DNA of 64,000 nucleotides from Bacteroidota bacterium (GTDB lineage: Bacteria > Bacteroidota > Bacteroidia > Bacteroidales > VadinHA17), in NCBI GenBank assembly GCA_029547705.1, contig JAKPOU010000035.1, forward strand, positions 62,001 to 126,000, given 5' to 3'. Below, piece by piece: positions 44,790 through 53,590 of this stretch. Each line of letters opens with the position of its first letter. Position 1 is the first letter of the stretch. Under the pieces are notes generated by a model. It worked only from the letters and a program-made list of their open reading frames with translations. It ran no database searches and had not been told where the DNA came from. The translations under genes and the position numbers were made by a program.

Positions 44790-45884
44790 TCAGGCAAGCT
44801 TTTCGATTATTTTTCTCATCTCCCCGTATTGTTCCTCCATGCTTTCAACAAGTCTGAACTGTGCCCTGGCTCTCTGAAGGTTGTGATGTTCATGGTGGAT
44901 CTTGAAATAATTGTCTCCATCAATATAATCTGTAAAAAACCTTAGTGCAATGGTATAGGTGATGAGTCGCGGCGAGAAAGCCAGATATTCTTTTTCCACC
45001 GGGTTGAGTGTCTCCCTGGTCTCGGAAAGATATCCTTCTGCATAGGCCTTGTAGAGTTCAATATCCATACTGACCTTCGACAGTTCCTTTTCATCTTCGG
45101 CAGCGGTATTTGCAGCGGTCCGGATTGCATCACCAAAATCGTAATGGACATATCCCGGCATCACTGTATCGAGGTCAATCACACACAGGGCCCTGTCATT
45201 TTCGTCCAGTAGTATATTGTTGAATTTTGTATCGTTGTGTGTGATCCTGAGTGGTATCCTGCCTTCTCTCCCGAGCTGCAGGATGATTTTCATTTCCTCT
45301 GTTCTCTTCATGATGAAATCGATTTCGGGAGCGACATTCCTGACTCTTCCGGCAGGGTCTTCCTTCACTGTTCTGAAAAAGGTCTCAAGCCGTTTTTCAA
45401 TATTATGAAAAAACGGAATGGTATCATGAAGAGGTTCTCCGGGAAGGTCTGCAAGCATTGCCTGAAACCTTCCGATTGCCTTTCCGCCTTCATAGGCCTT
45501 CAGGGGGCTGTCAACTATATCGTAGGACCTGTGGTTGGAAATGAAGATGTACATTCTCCAGTAACTGCCATTTGCGTCTTTTATCCAGCTTTTCCCTTCT
45601 TTTGAGGGAATCAGCCGGAGACATTCCCTTTTGATATCTGAACCCGGTATTTGTTCGAGCTTCTTTCTTAGATGTACAGTAACCCTTTCGATATTTTGCT
45701 GAAGTTCAGCTATATTTTTGAATATTCTGTTGTTAAGTCTCTGAACAATGTAATCATCCCTGTCTTTTTCAGCAGTTATGATGCGGTAGGTATCATGAAT
45801 ATGGCCTGTGCCATAAGGCCCCCCGCTCAGGTATGTACCTTCAGGGGTAAACGACTGGAATATTTCCTTCAGATCAGCTGACAT
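44790..45884 (-). CDS. APH-family sugar kinase, NahK-like
   Basis: A 364-residue phosphotransferase of the aminoglycoside-kinase fold. The Brenner motif is RITHNDTKFNNILLDEND and the metal motif CVIDLDTVMPGYVHYDFGD. The N-terminal GGPYGTGHIHDTYRI nucleotide loop and WRMYIFISNHRSYD resemble N-acetylhexosamine 1-kinase (NahK), which makes GlcNAc-1-P or GalNAc-1-P. The start overlaps the end of a GluP/NagP-type sugar permease by 11 bases, so uptake and phosphorylation are translationally coupled. I infer a salvage pair for a hexose or N-acetylhexosamine; the exact sugar is open. Confidence 0.82.
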   Translation of the reverse strand: MSADLKEIFQSFTPEGTYLSGGPYGTGHIHDTYRIITAEKDRDDYIVQRLNNRIFKNIAELQQNIERVTVHLRKKLEQIPGSDIKRECLRLIPSKEGKSWIKDANGSYWRMYIFISNHRSYDIVDSPLKAYEGGKAIGRFQAMLADLPGEPLHDTIPFFHNIEKRLETFFRTVKEDPAGRVRNVAPEIDFIMKRTEEMKIILQLGREGRIPLRITHNDTKFNNILLDENDRALCVIDLDTVMPGYVHYDFGDAIRTAANTAAEDEKELSKVSMDIELYKAYAEGYLSETRETLNPVEKEYLAFSPRLITYTIALRFFTDYIDGDNYFKIHHEHHNLQRARAQFRLVESMEEQYGEMRKIIEKLA

Positions 45885-47226
45885 TTTTCAATCCTGCTTT
45901 ATAGCCCCAGAATGCATAATACATCACTATCAGATAACAGGGAACACAGATCCAGTAGGCTGCCTGTGTATTGAATATATCAGCAAGTTTTCCATAAAGC
46001 AATGGAATGAGAGCACCTCCGGCAATCGCCATTATAAGCAGTGCCCCTGCGGTTTTGGTGAATCTGCCGAGTCCGTAGAGTGCCAGGGGCCACATGGCCG
46101 GCCAGATAAGTGAATTTGCCAGGCCGAGAAGGGCGACAAAAAGTACGGTCACAGGCAATACAAGCTGTATGGGCTTAAATGTGGTCAGATCAATAAAAGT
46201 CATGGAAAACACCATTTCTGCCGGTACAAGAATGGCTCCGAGTGAAAAGATCACCCCGAGTATGGCACATATCCTGAGTGCAACCCCCTGTTTGAGATAT
46301 TTGGGGATCAGTATAATGCCCAGGGTGTAGCCGATAATCATTCCAAGCATGGTGAGAGAGGTGTAATACTTTGCAGATTCCATGGGTATGCCTATCGACT
46401 GCCCGTATCTTATTATGGTATCACCGGCAATGACTTCAACTCCCACGTAGAAGAATAGAGCGATAACACCTATCATAAGATGCGGAAACTGCAGCACTGA
46501 GGTTCTTTTGCTGAGAGCTTCACTGGTTATTTCATCCGTTTCTTCAGCTTCAACGTCCGGAAGGTTCACAAATTTCATCATCATACCCAGAAGCAGGTAG
46601 ATGACTGACATTACAATATATGGAAAGATCACCCTTTGTGCCATTTCATCAAGAAGCGCAGCCCGGGTTAAATCGTCGGCGGCGGCTGCCAGCTTTTCTT
46701 CAAGAATATTGGAGTCTTTAAGGACTATGCCAGCCAGGATCAGCGGAGCAATTGCACCGGCGAATTTGTTGGCAATTCCCATTATGCTTATTCTTTTTGC
46801 AGCGCTTTCGCGTGGCCCCAGTATTGTAATATATGGATTTACTGCGGTCTGCAGAAGGGCCAGTCCGCCCCCTGTTACAAAAAGCCCTGTGAGAAAGAGA
46901 GCGTAGGATCTTGCTGATGCAGCCGGAATGAAAATCAGGGAGCCTGCAGCCATAAGCCAGCAGCCAATGGACATCCCGAGTTTGAATCCGGTTTTCTGAA
47001 GGACTGCCGATGCGGGTAAAGCCATCAGAAGATAGGACATGTAAAAAGCAAATGTGACAAAGTATGCTTCAAAATCACTCAGCTCGCAGGCCGTTCTTAG
47101 AAATGGAATGAGTATTCCGTTAAGCCAGGTTACAAAACCGAAAATAAAAAAGAAAAGACCAATTATCGTTATCGAATAGATATAGTCCTTCCTGCTAATC
47201 GTGTTTGTAGAGGTATTGTCTGTCAT
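45874..47226 (-). CDS. Sugar MFS permease, FucP/GluP/NagP-like
   Basis: A 450-residue inner-membrane permease with about 12 helices of the FucP-type sugar:proton symporter family. The opening IIGLFFFIFGFVTWLNGILIPFLRTACELSD is diagnostic, followed by LQTAVNPYITILGPRESAAKRISIMGIANKFAG and the C-terminal LANSLIWPAMWPLALYGLGRFTKTAGALLIMAIAGGALIP. It imports a hexose, fucose or N-acetylhexosamine. The NahK-like kinase overlaps its end. A consensus promoter lies about 45 bases upstream of its start. Confidence 0.93.
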   Translation of the reverse strand: MTDNTSTNTISRKDYIYSITIIGLFFFIFGFVTWLNGILIPFLRTACELSDFEAYFVTFAFYMSYLLMALPASAVLQKTGFKLGMSIGCWLMAAGSLIFIPAASARSYALFLTGLFVTGGGLALLQTAVNPYITILGPRESAAKRISIMGIANKFAGAIAPLILAGIVLKDSNILEEKLAAAADDLTRAALLDEMAQRVIFPYIVMSVIYLLLGMMMKFVNLPDVEAEETDEITSEALSKRTSVLQFPHLMIGVIALFFYVGVEVIAGDTIIRYGQSIGIPMESAKYYTSLTMLGMIIGYTLGIILIPKYLKQGVALRICAILGVIFSLGAILVPAEMVFSMTFIDLTTFKPIQLVLPVTVLFVALLGLANSLIWPAMWPLALYGLGRFTKTAGALLIMAIAGGALIPLLYGKLADIFNTQAAYWICVPCYLIVMYYAFWGYKAGLKNVS

Positions 47227-47269
47227 GGGTGTCGGTCAAATGAGTTATTAATTAGAATAATGGAAGGCT

Positions 47270-47300
47270 CAAATCTAGTCTTTTTCTACAACGATGCAAA
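47270..47300 (-). promoter_or_regulatory. Promoter of the sugar permease-kinase operon
   Basis: TTTG (47300-47297), 19 bases and TAGATTTG (47277-47270) on the minus strand match the consensus exactly. It is back-to-back with the plus-strand promoter at 47311-47343. Confidence 0.8.
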
Positions 47301-47310
47301 GAAATATTGA

Positions 47311-47343
47311 TTTGTTTTTTTCATATTTGAACTGCTATCTTTT
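47311..47343 (+). promoter_or_regulatory. Promoter of the first OFA-like MFS gene
   Basis: TTTG (47311-47314), 21 bases and TATCTTTT (47336-47343) match with one mismatch. Transcription would start near 47350. Only 10 bases separate it from the divergent permease promoter, so one regulator could serve both. Confidence 0.5.
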
Positions 47344-47415
47344 TATCCATTTCCGGCAATGAGTGTGCCGGATGCTGAAATAACTGATCATCTGAATTTT
47401 AATATTAAAACAAAC

Positions 47416-48735
47416 ATGAAAAACAATGCTCAGATCCTTCCCGGAGAACTTTCTGCGGGAGGAAGATCCAGGATTTTTGTAATAATAACAGCTTTCTGTT
47501 CACTGCTGGCAATTGTTGGTTTCGCTCTTTACGGCCTGCCTTTTTTTTATGACTTCTATATAAATGAGTTCGGATGGTCACGCGCTGTTGTCACCTCGGG
47601 AAATGCCCTGGGAAAGCTTCTGGTTGCCCCCCTGTTCGGTTTTATTGCAGGATGGATAATTGACCGCTATGGCCCGAAAAATATGCTTATGGCCGGCGCC
47701 CTGATGACGGGCGGTGCACTGGTCGGACTGGCTGCAATGAATTCCCTGGGAGTGTTTTATGTGAGCTATATTTTCGTTGCTCTGGGCTATGTTTTCGGAG
47801 GCCCTCTTCCCTGCCAGGTGCTTATTTCAAGATGGTTCACAAAAGACAGGGGAAAAGCAATGGGTATTGCATACCTGGGAATCGGAACGGGAGGATTCCT
47901 GGTACCTCTGATCGCAGCAGGACTGATTAGTAATTTCGGATGGAGGATAGCACTTGTTATACTTGCCGGAATGATTGTTCTTATCGCTTTCCCTCTGGCT
48001 TTGTTTGTAAGGAATTCACCGGCGGAAAGCCGAACTAAGGCCGGGAAAGATGCGGCGACGGAAGCCGGAATTAAGGCCGGTTCAGAAACCGGAAATGAAG
48101 CAGGAAAGGAAACCAGGGCAGAAGCCGGGACTGAGGTCAGGACCGAAGCTGTTGCTCCAATAAGGAATATACTGAAAAATCCCTGGTTTTACATGCTTGC
48201 CCTTGGCAGCATGTGTTCAATAGCTGCAGTCGGTGGTGTTAACCAGCATCTCAAGCTGTATCTGCTGGATCATGACTTTTCCCAGACGCGGGCAGCACAT
48301 GTGATCTCTCTGGTTCTGCTTATGAGTCTGGTGGGCCGCGTGCTGATGGGATGGCTGGCTGACCTTTTTAGCAGGAAATATGTTATGATACTCATTTACC
48401 TTATAGTGGCAGGCTCTATTCCGCTCTTGCTGCTTCCCGATTTTCCGGGAAGGATATACATATTCGCTGTTATTTTCGGAATCGGCCTTGGAGGGGATTA
48501 TATGATCATTCCGCTTATGGCCGGGGACATGTTCGGCGTGAAAACGCTCGGGAGGGTGATGGGGATTGTTCTTGTGGCCGATGGTATTGCTGAAGCCTCC
48601 ATGCCAATGCTTGTCGGTGTGCTGAGGGATAACGCAGGAAACTATACTACAGCCCTGATCCTTCTGATAGCAATTGCCCTTGCGGGTGCGGTTATAATAT
48701 CTTTCCTGCCGGAACAAAGGAAAATATCCGGATAA
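47416..48735 (+). CDS. MFS transporter, oxalate/formate-antiporter-like (first paralogue)
   Basis: A 439-residue permease with 12 predicted helices. Signatures are AGWIIDRYGPKNMLMAGAL and ALGYVFGGPLPCQVLISRWFTKDRGKAMGIAYLG, as in the OFA group that carries small carboxylates. It is a close paralogue of the permease at 50023. It differs by a central cytoplasmic loop insert (48034-48150), made of ten near-repeats of a four-residue unit such as TEAG, IKAG, NEAG and AEAG. ATG 47416 is chosen because the paralogue starts at the same aligned point; ATG 47359 would add 19 residues. Substrate unknown. Confidence 0.88.
   Translation: MKNNAQILPGELSAGGRSRIFVIITAFCSLLAIVGFALYGLPFFYDFYINEFGWSRAVVTSGNALGKLLVAPLFGFIAGWIIDRYGPKNMLMAGALMTGGALVGLAAMNSLGVFYVSYIFVALGYVFGGPLPCQVLISRWFTKDRGKAMGIAYLGIGTGGFLVPLIAAGLISNFGWRIALVILAGMIVLIAFPLALFVRNSPAESRTKAGKDAATEAGIKAGSETGNEAGKETRAEAGTEVRTEAVAPIRNILKNPWFYMLALGSMCSIAAVGGVNQHLKLYLLDHDFSQTRAAHVISLVLLMSLVGRVLMGWLADLFSRKYVMILIYLIVAGSIPLLLLPDFPGRIYIFAVIFGIGLGGDYMIIPLMAGDMFGVKTLGRVMGIVLVADGIAEASMPMLVGVLRDNAGNYTTALILLIAIALAGAVIISFLPEQRKISG
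48034..48150 (+). repeat. 12-base tandem repeat coding a (x-E/K-A-G)n loop in the first MFS gene
   Basis: About ten degenerate 12-base units encode TKAG-KDAA-TEAG-IKAG-SETG-NEAG-KETR-AEAG-TEVR-TEA. The insert lies between transmembrane helices 6 and 7 and is absent from the paralogue at 50023, so it arose by repeat expansion. Confidence 0.85.
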
Positions 48736-48829
48736 ACTCACCGGCGTTTCCTGTTTTGTTTCCAGACTCTTTATCAGATTTGAATTTCCGGCACATTTTA
48801 TTTCGTTCCCGCTATTTTTATGAATCCTG

Positions 48830-50008
48830 CTACTCCTGAAAAAAGACTGCTGCCACTTTCCCGGCATTGGTCATATTGTCATATTTAAGGCACAGAACTT
48901 TTTTTCGTTCCTCAATCATTTCCCCTGTGAATGGCTGGCTGAAAAGCAGGTTTATTTTCCGGATCATGTCTTCAGCGTTGTCGGCGATATGGCAAAGTGA
49001 ATACAATCCGGAGGCATTTACGGCAGTGCTGTTCGCCAGGCAGTGCCGGCCACGGAACAGTGAAATGAGTAACTTGAGTTTCAGTCCGTTGGCAGCCATT
49101 GTAGGAATTATGTTTATCTGGGCATTATTGATCAGATCATCCATTTTATCCCCTCCGGGGTTTGCGGCAAGCTGAATATTCCCATGTTTGAGGATTTCGG
49201 ACTCAAGACCCGGGGGCGGATTTTTACCTGCGATTATACAGGGAAGGGAAATGCGGGAAAAAACCTTCCGGATCAGGAATTTTGCAACGGCAATGTTTTC
49301 ATTTACCGACAGGTCAGCATGATAAAGAATGTACTGACCTGTTCCCCTCTTGATTTCAATTCTGTCAAAAGGATGAGATGAAGGTATGAGTATGGAATTC
49401 CGGAATCTCCTGTTGTAATAATAGTGATCCGCAAGTGATACGGTTAAGAGATAGTCTGAATGCGCCAGTATTTTCTCATAGCGCCATAATCTGGCGGCCT
49501 CCAGCAGGTAATAGGCTTTTTTTACCGGATCCCTCTCGTGCACGGCCAGCGTACGATAGTAACGTGGTTCTATGTTATGCAGCCTGACAGCTTTTTTTCG
49601 TTTTGCGAGAGAAGGGTCCGCCAGGAAAACTGTTGTCTGGATTCCGTCGAAAAGTATGGGTGACTCATCCCCTGCAAGATTCTGAAGGAGCTTTTTTGAA
49701 TTTCTTGATGCAACCGAGTAGGGAAGGGCTGACAGATGCCTGCCGAAAGAAGTATCCCTCGGGTAGTATGATACTGTGCTGCATATTTCTTCAAGTTTCC
49801 CGGCGTGCGGCAGTCCGTATTCATAGGCATGAAGATGAACTTCTATCCCGTTTTTCTTCAGACTTCTGATTCTGTGATAGCAGTCTATCATGCCTCCGTA
49901 GTCCGGGGGATAAGGTACATTGAGGGTGACGATATGAAGATTTTTTTTCAGAAAATAATACAATTCCGGAAGTTCATAAAGGTAAATATTTAACTTTAGA
50001 AATTTCAT
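48830..50008 (-). CDS. Glycosyltransferase-like protein (GT-B fold)
   Basis: A 392-residue protein that looks like a GT4-type glycosyltransferase. The N-terminal domain has HIVTLNVPYPPDYGGMIDCYHRIRSL and HAYEYGLPHAGKLEEI, then VRLHNIEPRYYRTLA. The C-terminal domain has YILYHADLSVNENIAVAKFL, LPCIIAGKNPP and NIIPTMAANGLKLKLLISLFRGRHCLANS, the place of the usual donor-binding motif. A frame extends to 50065, but ATG 50008 is preferred, since the upstream part would overlap the divergent MFS gene. Only 14 bases then separate the two starts. It is inserted, in opposite orientation, between two paralogous permease genes. Donor and product are unknown. Confidence 0.78.
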   Translation of the reverse strand: MKFLKLNIYLYELPELYYFLKKNLHIVTLNVPYPPDYGGMIDCYHRIRSLKKNGIEVHLHAYEYGLPHAGKLEEICSTVSYYPRDTSFGRHLSALPYSVASRNSKKLLQNLAGDESPILFDGIQTTVFLADPSLAKRKKAVRLHNIEPRYYRTLAVHERDPVKKAYYLLEAARLWRYEKILAHSDYLLTVSLADHYYYNRRFRNSILIPSSHPFDRIEIKRGTGQYILYHADLSVNENIAVAKFLIRKVFSRISLPCIIAGKNPPPGLESEILKHGNIQLAANPGGDKMDDLINNAQINIIPTMAANGLKLKLLISLFRGRHCLANSTAVNASGLYSLCHIADNAEDMIRKINLLFSQPFTGEMIEERKKVLCLKYDNMTNAGKVAAVFFQE

Positions 50009-50022
50009 AATTGATTCTGTGT

Positions 50023-51243
50023 ATGCCCCAAAATAATTTCCCGGCAGATACCGGGAGCGGTTCAAGAAGTTCCCGTACCTATATTGTCATTACCGCCTTT
50101 CTGACCCTGTTTGCCCTGGTAGGATTTGCCTATTACGGGCTTCCGTTTTTCTTTGATTTCATGACCAGGGAATATGGCTGGTCACGTACGGTGATCACTT
50201 CAGGAAATGCACTGGGGAAACTGCTGGTGGGTCCGCTTTTCGGATTTATTGCAGGATGGCTTATTGACAAGTACGGGCCCAGAAAGCTGATGATGTCGGG
50301 GATCCTGATGATGGGGGCAGCCCTGATCGGACTGAGCTTTTCTGATTCACTCGGCCTGTTTTATCTCTTTTACATCTTCAATGCTCTTGGCTATGTCTTC
50401 GGCGGACCTCTGCCATGTCAGGTCCTGATATCGCGGTGGTTTGATAAAGACCGCGGAAAGGCAATGGGAATAGCCTACCTCGGGATAGGTGCCGGAGGAA
50501 CCGTTGCTCCCCTGATTGCTTCAGCCCTGGAAAAGGGATACGGCTGGCATAATTCCCTTGCTGCCCTTGGTGTGATGGTTATACTGATAGCCTTTCCGAT
50601 GGTGTTTTTTATCAGGGGCTCAGCAAATATTGAAGGCAGCCATGTACAAAAAGAGCCGCTGGTTCCGGTAAGGGATATTCTCAGGAACAGGAATTTCTAT
50701 CTTCTGGGAATAGGAAGCATGTGTGCCATAGGTGTTGTGGGGGGAGTGAACCAGCATCTGAAACTTTATCTCCGCGATCTGGATTTCTCGCAGACACAAT
50801 CTGCACATGTTATCTCCCTTGTTCTCTTTTCAAGCCTTATCGGACGGGTTCTGATGGGATGGCTGGCAGATCTTTTTCCGCGTAAAAATGTGATGATCCT
50901 GATTTACCTGATTGTCGGATTTTCCATTCCCCTGTTGCTTGTGCCGGATTTCCCGGGGAGAATCTACATTTTTGCCATTACCTTCGGTATCGGCCTGGGC
51001 GGGGATTATATGATCATTCCCCTGATGGCAGGAGATTTATTCGGTATCCGTGCCCTGGGCCGGACAATGGGGATAATCCTTGTTGCCGACGGCGTGGCTG
51101 AATCCCTGTTTCCCATGTTTCTTGGTGCTATGCATGATGCCCGCGGAAACTATACAACGGCTTTTATAATACTGATTGCCGTGGCACTGACAGGAGCCCT
51201 GATAGTATCCTTTCTTCCGAAAACCACAAATAAGACCGGCTGA
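50023..51243 (+). CDS. MFS transporter, oxalate/formate-antiporter-like (second paralogue)
   Basis: A 406-residue 12-helix permease, strongly similar along its length to the permease at 47416; shared blocks include GYVFGGPLPCQVLISRWF, KDRGKAMGIAYLGIG, VGGVNQHLKLYL, GRVLMGWLADLF and GLGGDYMIIPLMAGD. It lacks the repeat insert, having a short central loop (GSANIEGSHVQKEPLVPVRD). The frame opens at TTG 50011, but ATG 50023 fits the paralogue. It lies next to, and convergent with, the four-gene catabolic operon at 51265-55745, so it may import that pathway's substrate. Confidence 0.88.
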   Translation: MPQNNFPADTGSGSRSSRTYIVITAFLTLFALVGFAYYGLPFFFDFMTREYGWSRTVITSGNALGKLLVGPLFGFIAGWLIDKYGPRKLMMSGILMMGAALIGLSFSDSLGLFYLFYIFNALGYVFGGPLPCQVLISRWFDKDRGKAMGIAYLGIGAGGTVAPLIASALEKGYGWHNSLAALGVMVILIAFPMVFFIRGSANIEGSHVQKEPLVPVRDILRNRNFYLLGIGSMCAIGVVGGVNQHLKLYLRDLDFSQTQSAHVISLVLFSSLIGRVLMGWLADLFPRKNVMILIYLIVGFSIPLLLVPDFPGRIYIFAITFGIGLGGDYMIIPLMAGDLFGIRALGRTMGIILVADGVAESLFPMFLGAMHDARGNYTTAFIILIAVALTGALIVSFLPKTTNKTG

Positions 51244-51264
51244 AACAGCTTATCCCGGCAATTA

Positions 51265-52524
51265 TCATACAGCAAAATATTCCTGGTTTGTCTGCCACTT
51301 TCCCCTGGTGAAATCAGGAAAGGGGACGGATTTCTTTTTTTCTGCCGATATTCCCGATAATTCAATTGTAGCTGACATTACAGCGGAATCATAGACATCC
51401 AGGGGAACAGGTCCTTTTCTCCTTACAGCCTCAGTAAACTGCCTGAGCATTATATAATCCGCTCCCCTGAAAGAGGGTGACGGAAAATCAGTCTGCCACC
51501 ACCTGTGATTGTATTTCTCCTCATAGGGCTGCCAGGGTTCCCATTTCTGGTATTCCGGGCTGAAATCCGCAAGGTAAACGGAGCCTTTCTCCTCATCATA
51601 TACTCCCCTGGTACCCTGAAGCATCCACCGGTTTGCATAGGGCCGCCTCAACTGGAGATCATTGTTGATCACCAGGGTTTTTCCCTTTTTCGTACTCAGA
51701 ACTGAAGTCACAATGTCTCCCTGCCGGTACTTACGCCCGGCTTCAGGATGATGTTCACCGAATCTGTCCCTGAAATACTCATTTATTCCCAGCGGGGCTG
51801 AAGCTATGGTATAAATCTCACTGAAGGCATCACCCCGGTTGATATCCATCCAGCTTATGACAGGACCGAGGGCGTGAGTCGGGTATTGCATGCGGTTGTA
51901 TTTCAAAAGGTATTCAGCCTGCCACCGGGCCTCACCGCTTTCACTGTCAAAAAACCAGTGGTCAATGCAATTGTGCGAATGTGCGCAGTGGCAGTGGACG
52001 ATCTTTCCAAACATTCCCAGCCTCTTCATGTTAAGAACAGCAAGATTATCCTTTCTGAAACTCCAGTTTTCAAGCATCATGCAGGGAGTTCCGGTGTTTT
52101 CGGATGTTTCAACCAGCTGCCACAAATCATCTGTGCGGAGAGCAGCCGGAACATCAATTCCGGGATAAATATTCCTGCGCATGGCTTCAAGGGCTATGCC
52201 TGCATGAGAGTCCCAGTATGTGGCTATAATCACCGCATCCGGTTTTTCCCTGTCAAGGATTTCAGCAACAGATTGCCGGTCGCCGGAATAAACTGACGGC
52301 TTCTTTTTCCCGGCTTCAGTACATACAGCTGCTGCTCTGAGGGCTGAATCATCAGACCGGTCGCAAATGGCAACAATTTCGGTGTTGTCCATTGAAAGAA
52401 GATAGTGAAGCAGTTTGACTCCTCGTTTTCCTGCACCGAAAAGGACTATCTTTACAACCCTGTCATCAGAACGGTGTTGTTTTATATCTTCCTGTTCCTG
52501 TTCCATACCTGTCAGCTGAGCCAT
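51265..52524 (-). CDS. Gfo/Idh/MocA family oxidoreductase (cytoplasmic)
   Basis: A 419-residue NAD(P)-dependent dehydrogenase without an export signal. The Rossmann part reads IVLFGAGKRGVKLLHYLLSMDNTEIVAICDRSDDS, followed by DAVIIATYWDSHAGIALEAM. The C-terminal domain contains VHCHCAHSHNCIDHWFFD and MQYPTHALGPVISWMDINRGD, with the His-rich region near the active site typical of long Gfo members. It is the last gene of a tight operon and overlaps the DapA-family gene by 13 bases. It would oxidise or reduce a sugar or cyclitol-like intermediate there. Confidence 0.88.
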   Translation of the reverse strand: MAQLTGMEQEQEDIKQHRSDDRVVKIVLFGAGKRGVKLLHYLLSMDNTEIVAICDRSDDSALRAAAVCTEAGKKKPSVYSGDRQSVAEILDREKPDAVIIATYWDSHAGIALEAMRRNIYPGIDVPAALRTDDLWQLVETSENTGTPCMMLENWSFRKDNLAVLNMKRLGMFGKIVHCHCAHSHNCIDHWFFDSESGEARWQAEYLLKYNRMQYPTHALGPVISWMDINRGDAFSEIYTIASAPLGINEYFRDRFGEHHPEAGRKYRQGDIVTSVLSTKKGKTLVINNDLQLRRPYANRWMLQGTRGVYDEEKGSVYLADFSPEYQKWEPWQPYEEKYNHRWWQTDFPSPSFRGADYIMLRQFTEAVRRKGPVPLDVYDSAVMSATIELSGISAEKKKSVPFPDFTRGKWQTNQEYFAV

Positions 52525-53579
52525 TCATCAAGATTTTCAGCAATGAAATCATCGTCATTCAGATGGGGATAGGCAGAGTAAACACGGTCAATTTCATTTT
52601 TCTGCCCCGGTGATAATTTTTCCTCCGGATCGAGGGTCCATATACCTTCGAACAGTCCCTGCCTGCGCAGTACCTCATGAAGACCCGTGATGCAGCCCCT
52701 GAAATTATTGGCCGTATCAAAAAAAGCAGCATTGCAGTCAGTAATCTGATTTGCCAGTACAAGGGCCCTGTTAAGGTCTCTGTCAAAAACCCCTTTTTGA
52801 ACATCTTCCAGCAGTTTCACTGCCGTGGATGTCCATACAGCCCAGTGTCCGAGCAAGCCTCCGGCAATGCGCTTGCTTATCACACTGCCCCTGTGCATGA
52901 TCCGGTATTCGGCAAGAAGGTCAATCAGGATATTGTCATCATTTCCGGTGTAGAGTGCAATATCATCCGCCCTGCCTGATTCAGCAACCCCCCTTATAAC
53001 GTCGAGGGTATGGTAGCGGTTGAACGGGGCAATTTTAATTGCAGCAACATTTTCTATCTCTGCAAAACGCCTCCAGAAATTCATGTCCAGGATTCTCCCT
53101 CCCACGGCCGGCTGAAGGTAGAAGCCAAACAAGGGAAGGATTTCCGCAATTTTTCTACAGTGGGAAATTATGCTTTCATTATCGTCGTCCCTGAAAGCTG
53201 CAAGACTGAGAAGAACGGAATGATAACCATGCTTCCGTGCCAGTTCCGCCTCCCTGACGGCCTGTTCTGTCCTGCCAATGACCCCGGCTATCCTTGCAAG
53301 CGGTTTCCCTGTTTTTGCCGTATGTTTTTCCAGTTCTTCCACTGTCAGCTCAAGAAGGGGAGCGAGAATATTGTATTCCGCATTTCTTATTGCGAACTGG
53401 GTAGTATGCACTCCGGCAGCTATTCCTCCGACACCTGCATCCAGATAGTAGCGGATAAGTGCCCTTTGCCTGCGCTCATCAAATTTGCGCTTGCTGTTCA
53501 GCGCCAGCGGAAGGGCCGGAATAACCGTTCCCCTGGTCAGAACGGATTTAATGTCATCAGGTAAAACAGGATAATTCAT
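52512..53579 (-). CDS. Dihydrodipicolinate synthase family lyase
   Basis: A 355-residue (beta/alpha)8 class I aldolase-type enzyme of the DapA/NanA superfamily. The Schiff-base lysine is K182 in NVAAIKIAPFNRY, and the catalytic Tyr lies in LFGFYLQPAVGG. The usual GTTGE loop is changed to AGVHTTQFA, so it is not a lysine-pathway DapA. The long C-terminal part (FRGCITGLHEVLRRQGLFEGIW) resembles sugar-acid or hydroxyproline-type members. It probably splits or dehydrates a keto acid. It lies 11 bases after the epimerase gene and overlaps the oxidoreductase gene. Confidence 0.88.
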   Translation of the reverse strand: MNYPVLPDDIKSVLTRGTVIPALPLALNSKRKFDERRQRALIRYYLDAGVGGIAAGVHTTQFAIRNAEYNILAPLLELTVEELEKHTAKTGKPLARIAGVIGRTEQAVREAELARKHGYHSVLLSLAAFRDDDNESIISHCRKIAEILPLFGFYLQPAVGGRILDMNFWRRFAEIENVAAIKIAPFNRYHTLDVIRGVAESGRADDIALYTGNDDNILIDLLAEYRIMHRGSVISKRIAGGLLGHWAVWTSTAVKLLEDVQKGVFDRDLNRALVLANQITDCNAAFFDTANNFRGCITGLHEVLRRQGLFEGIWTLDPEEKLSPGQKNEIDRVYSAYPHLNDDDFIAENLDEWLS

Positions 53580-53590
53580 TTCATCGATTA

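Noticed and set aside
48034..48150. Repeat region in the first MFS gene as frameshift or sequencing artefact
   Set aside because: The frame continues cleanly on both sides into conserved permease helices, and units keep a 12-base period.
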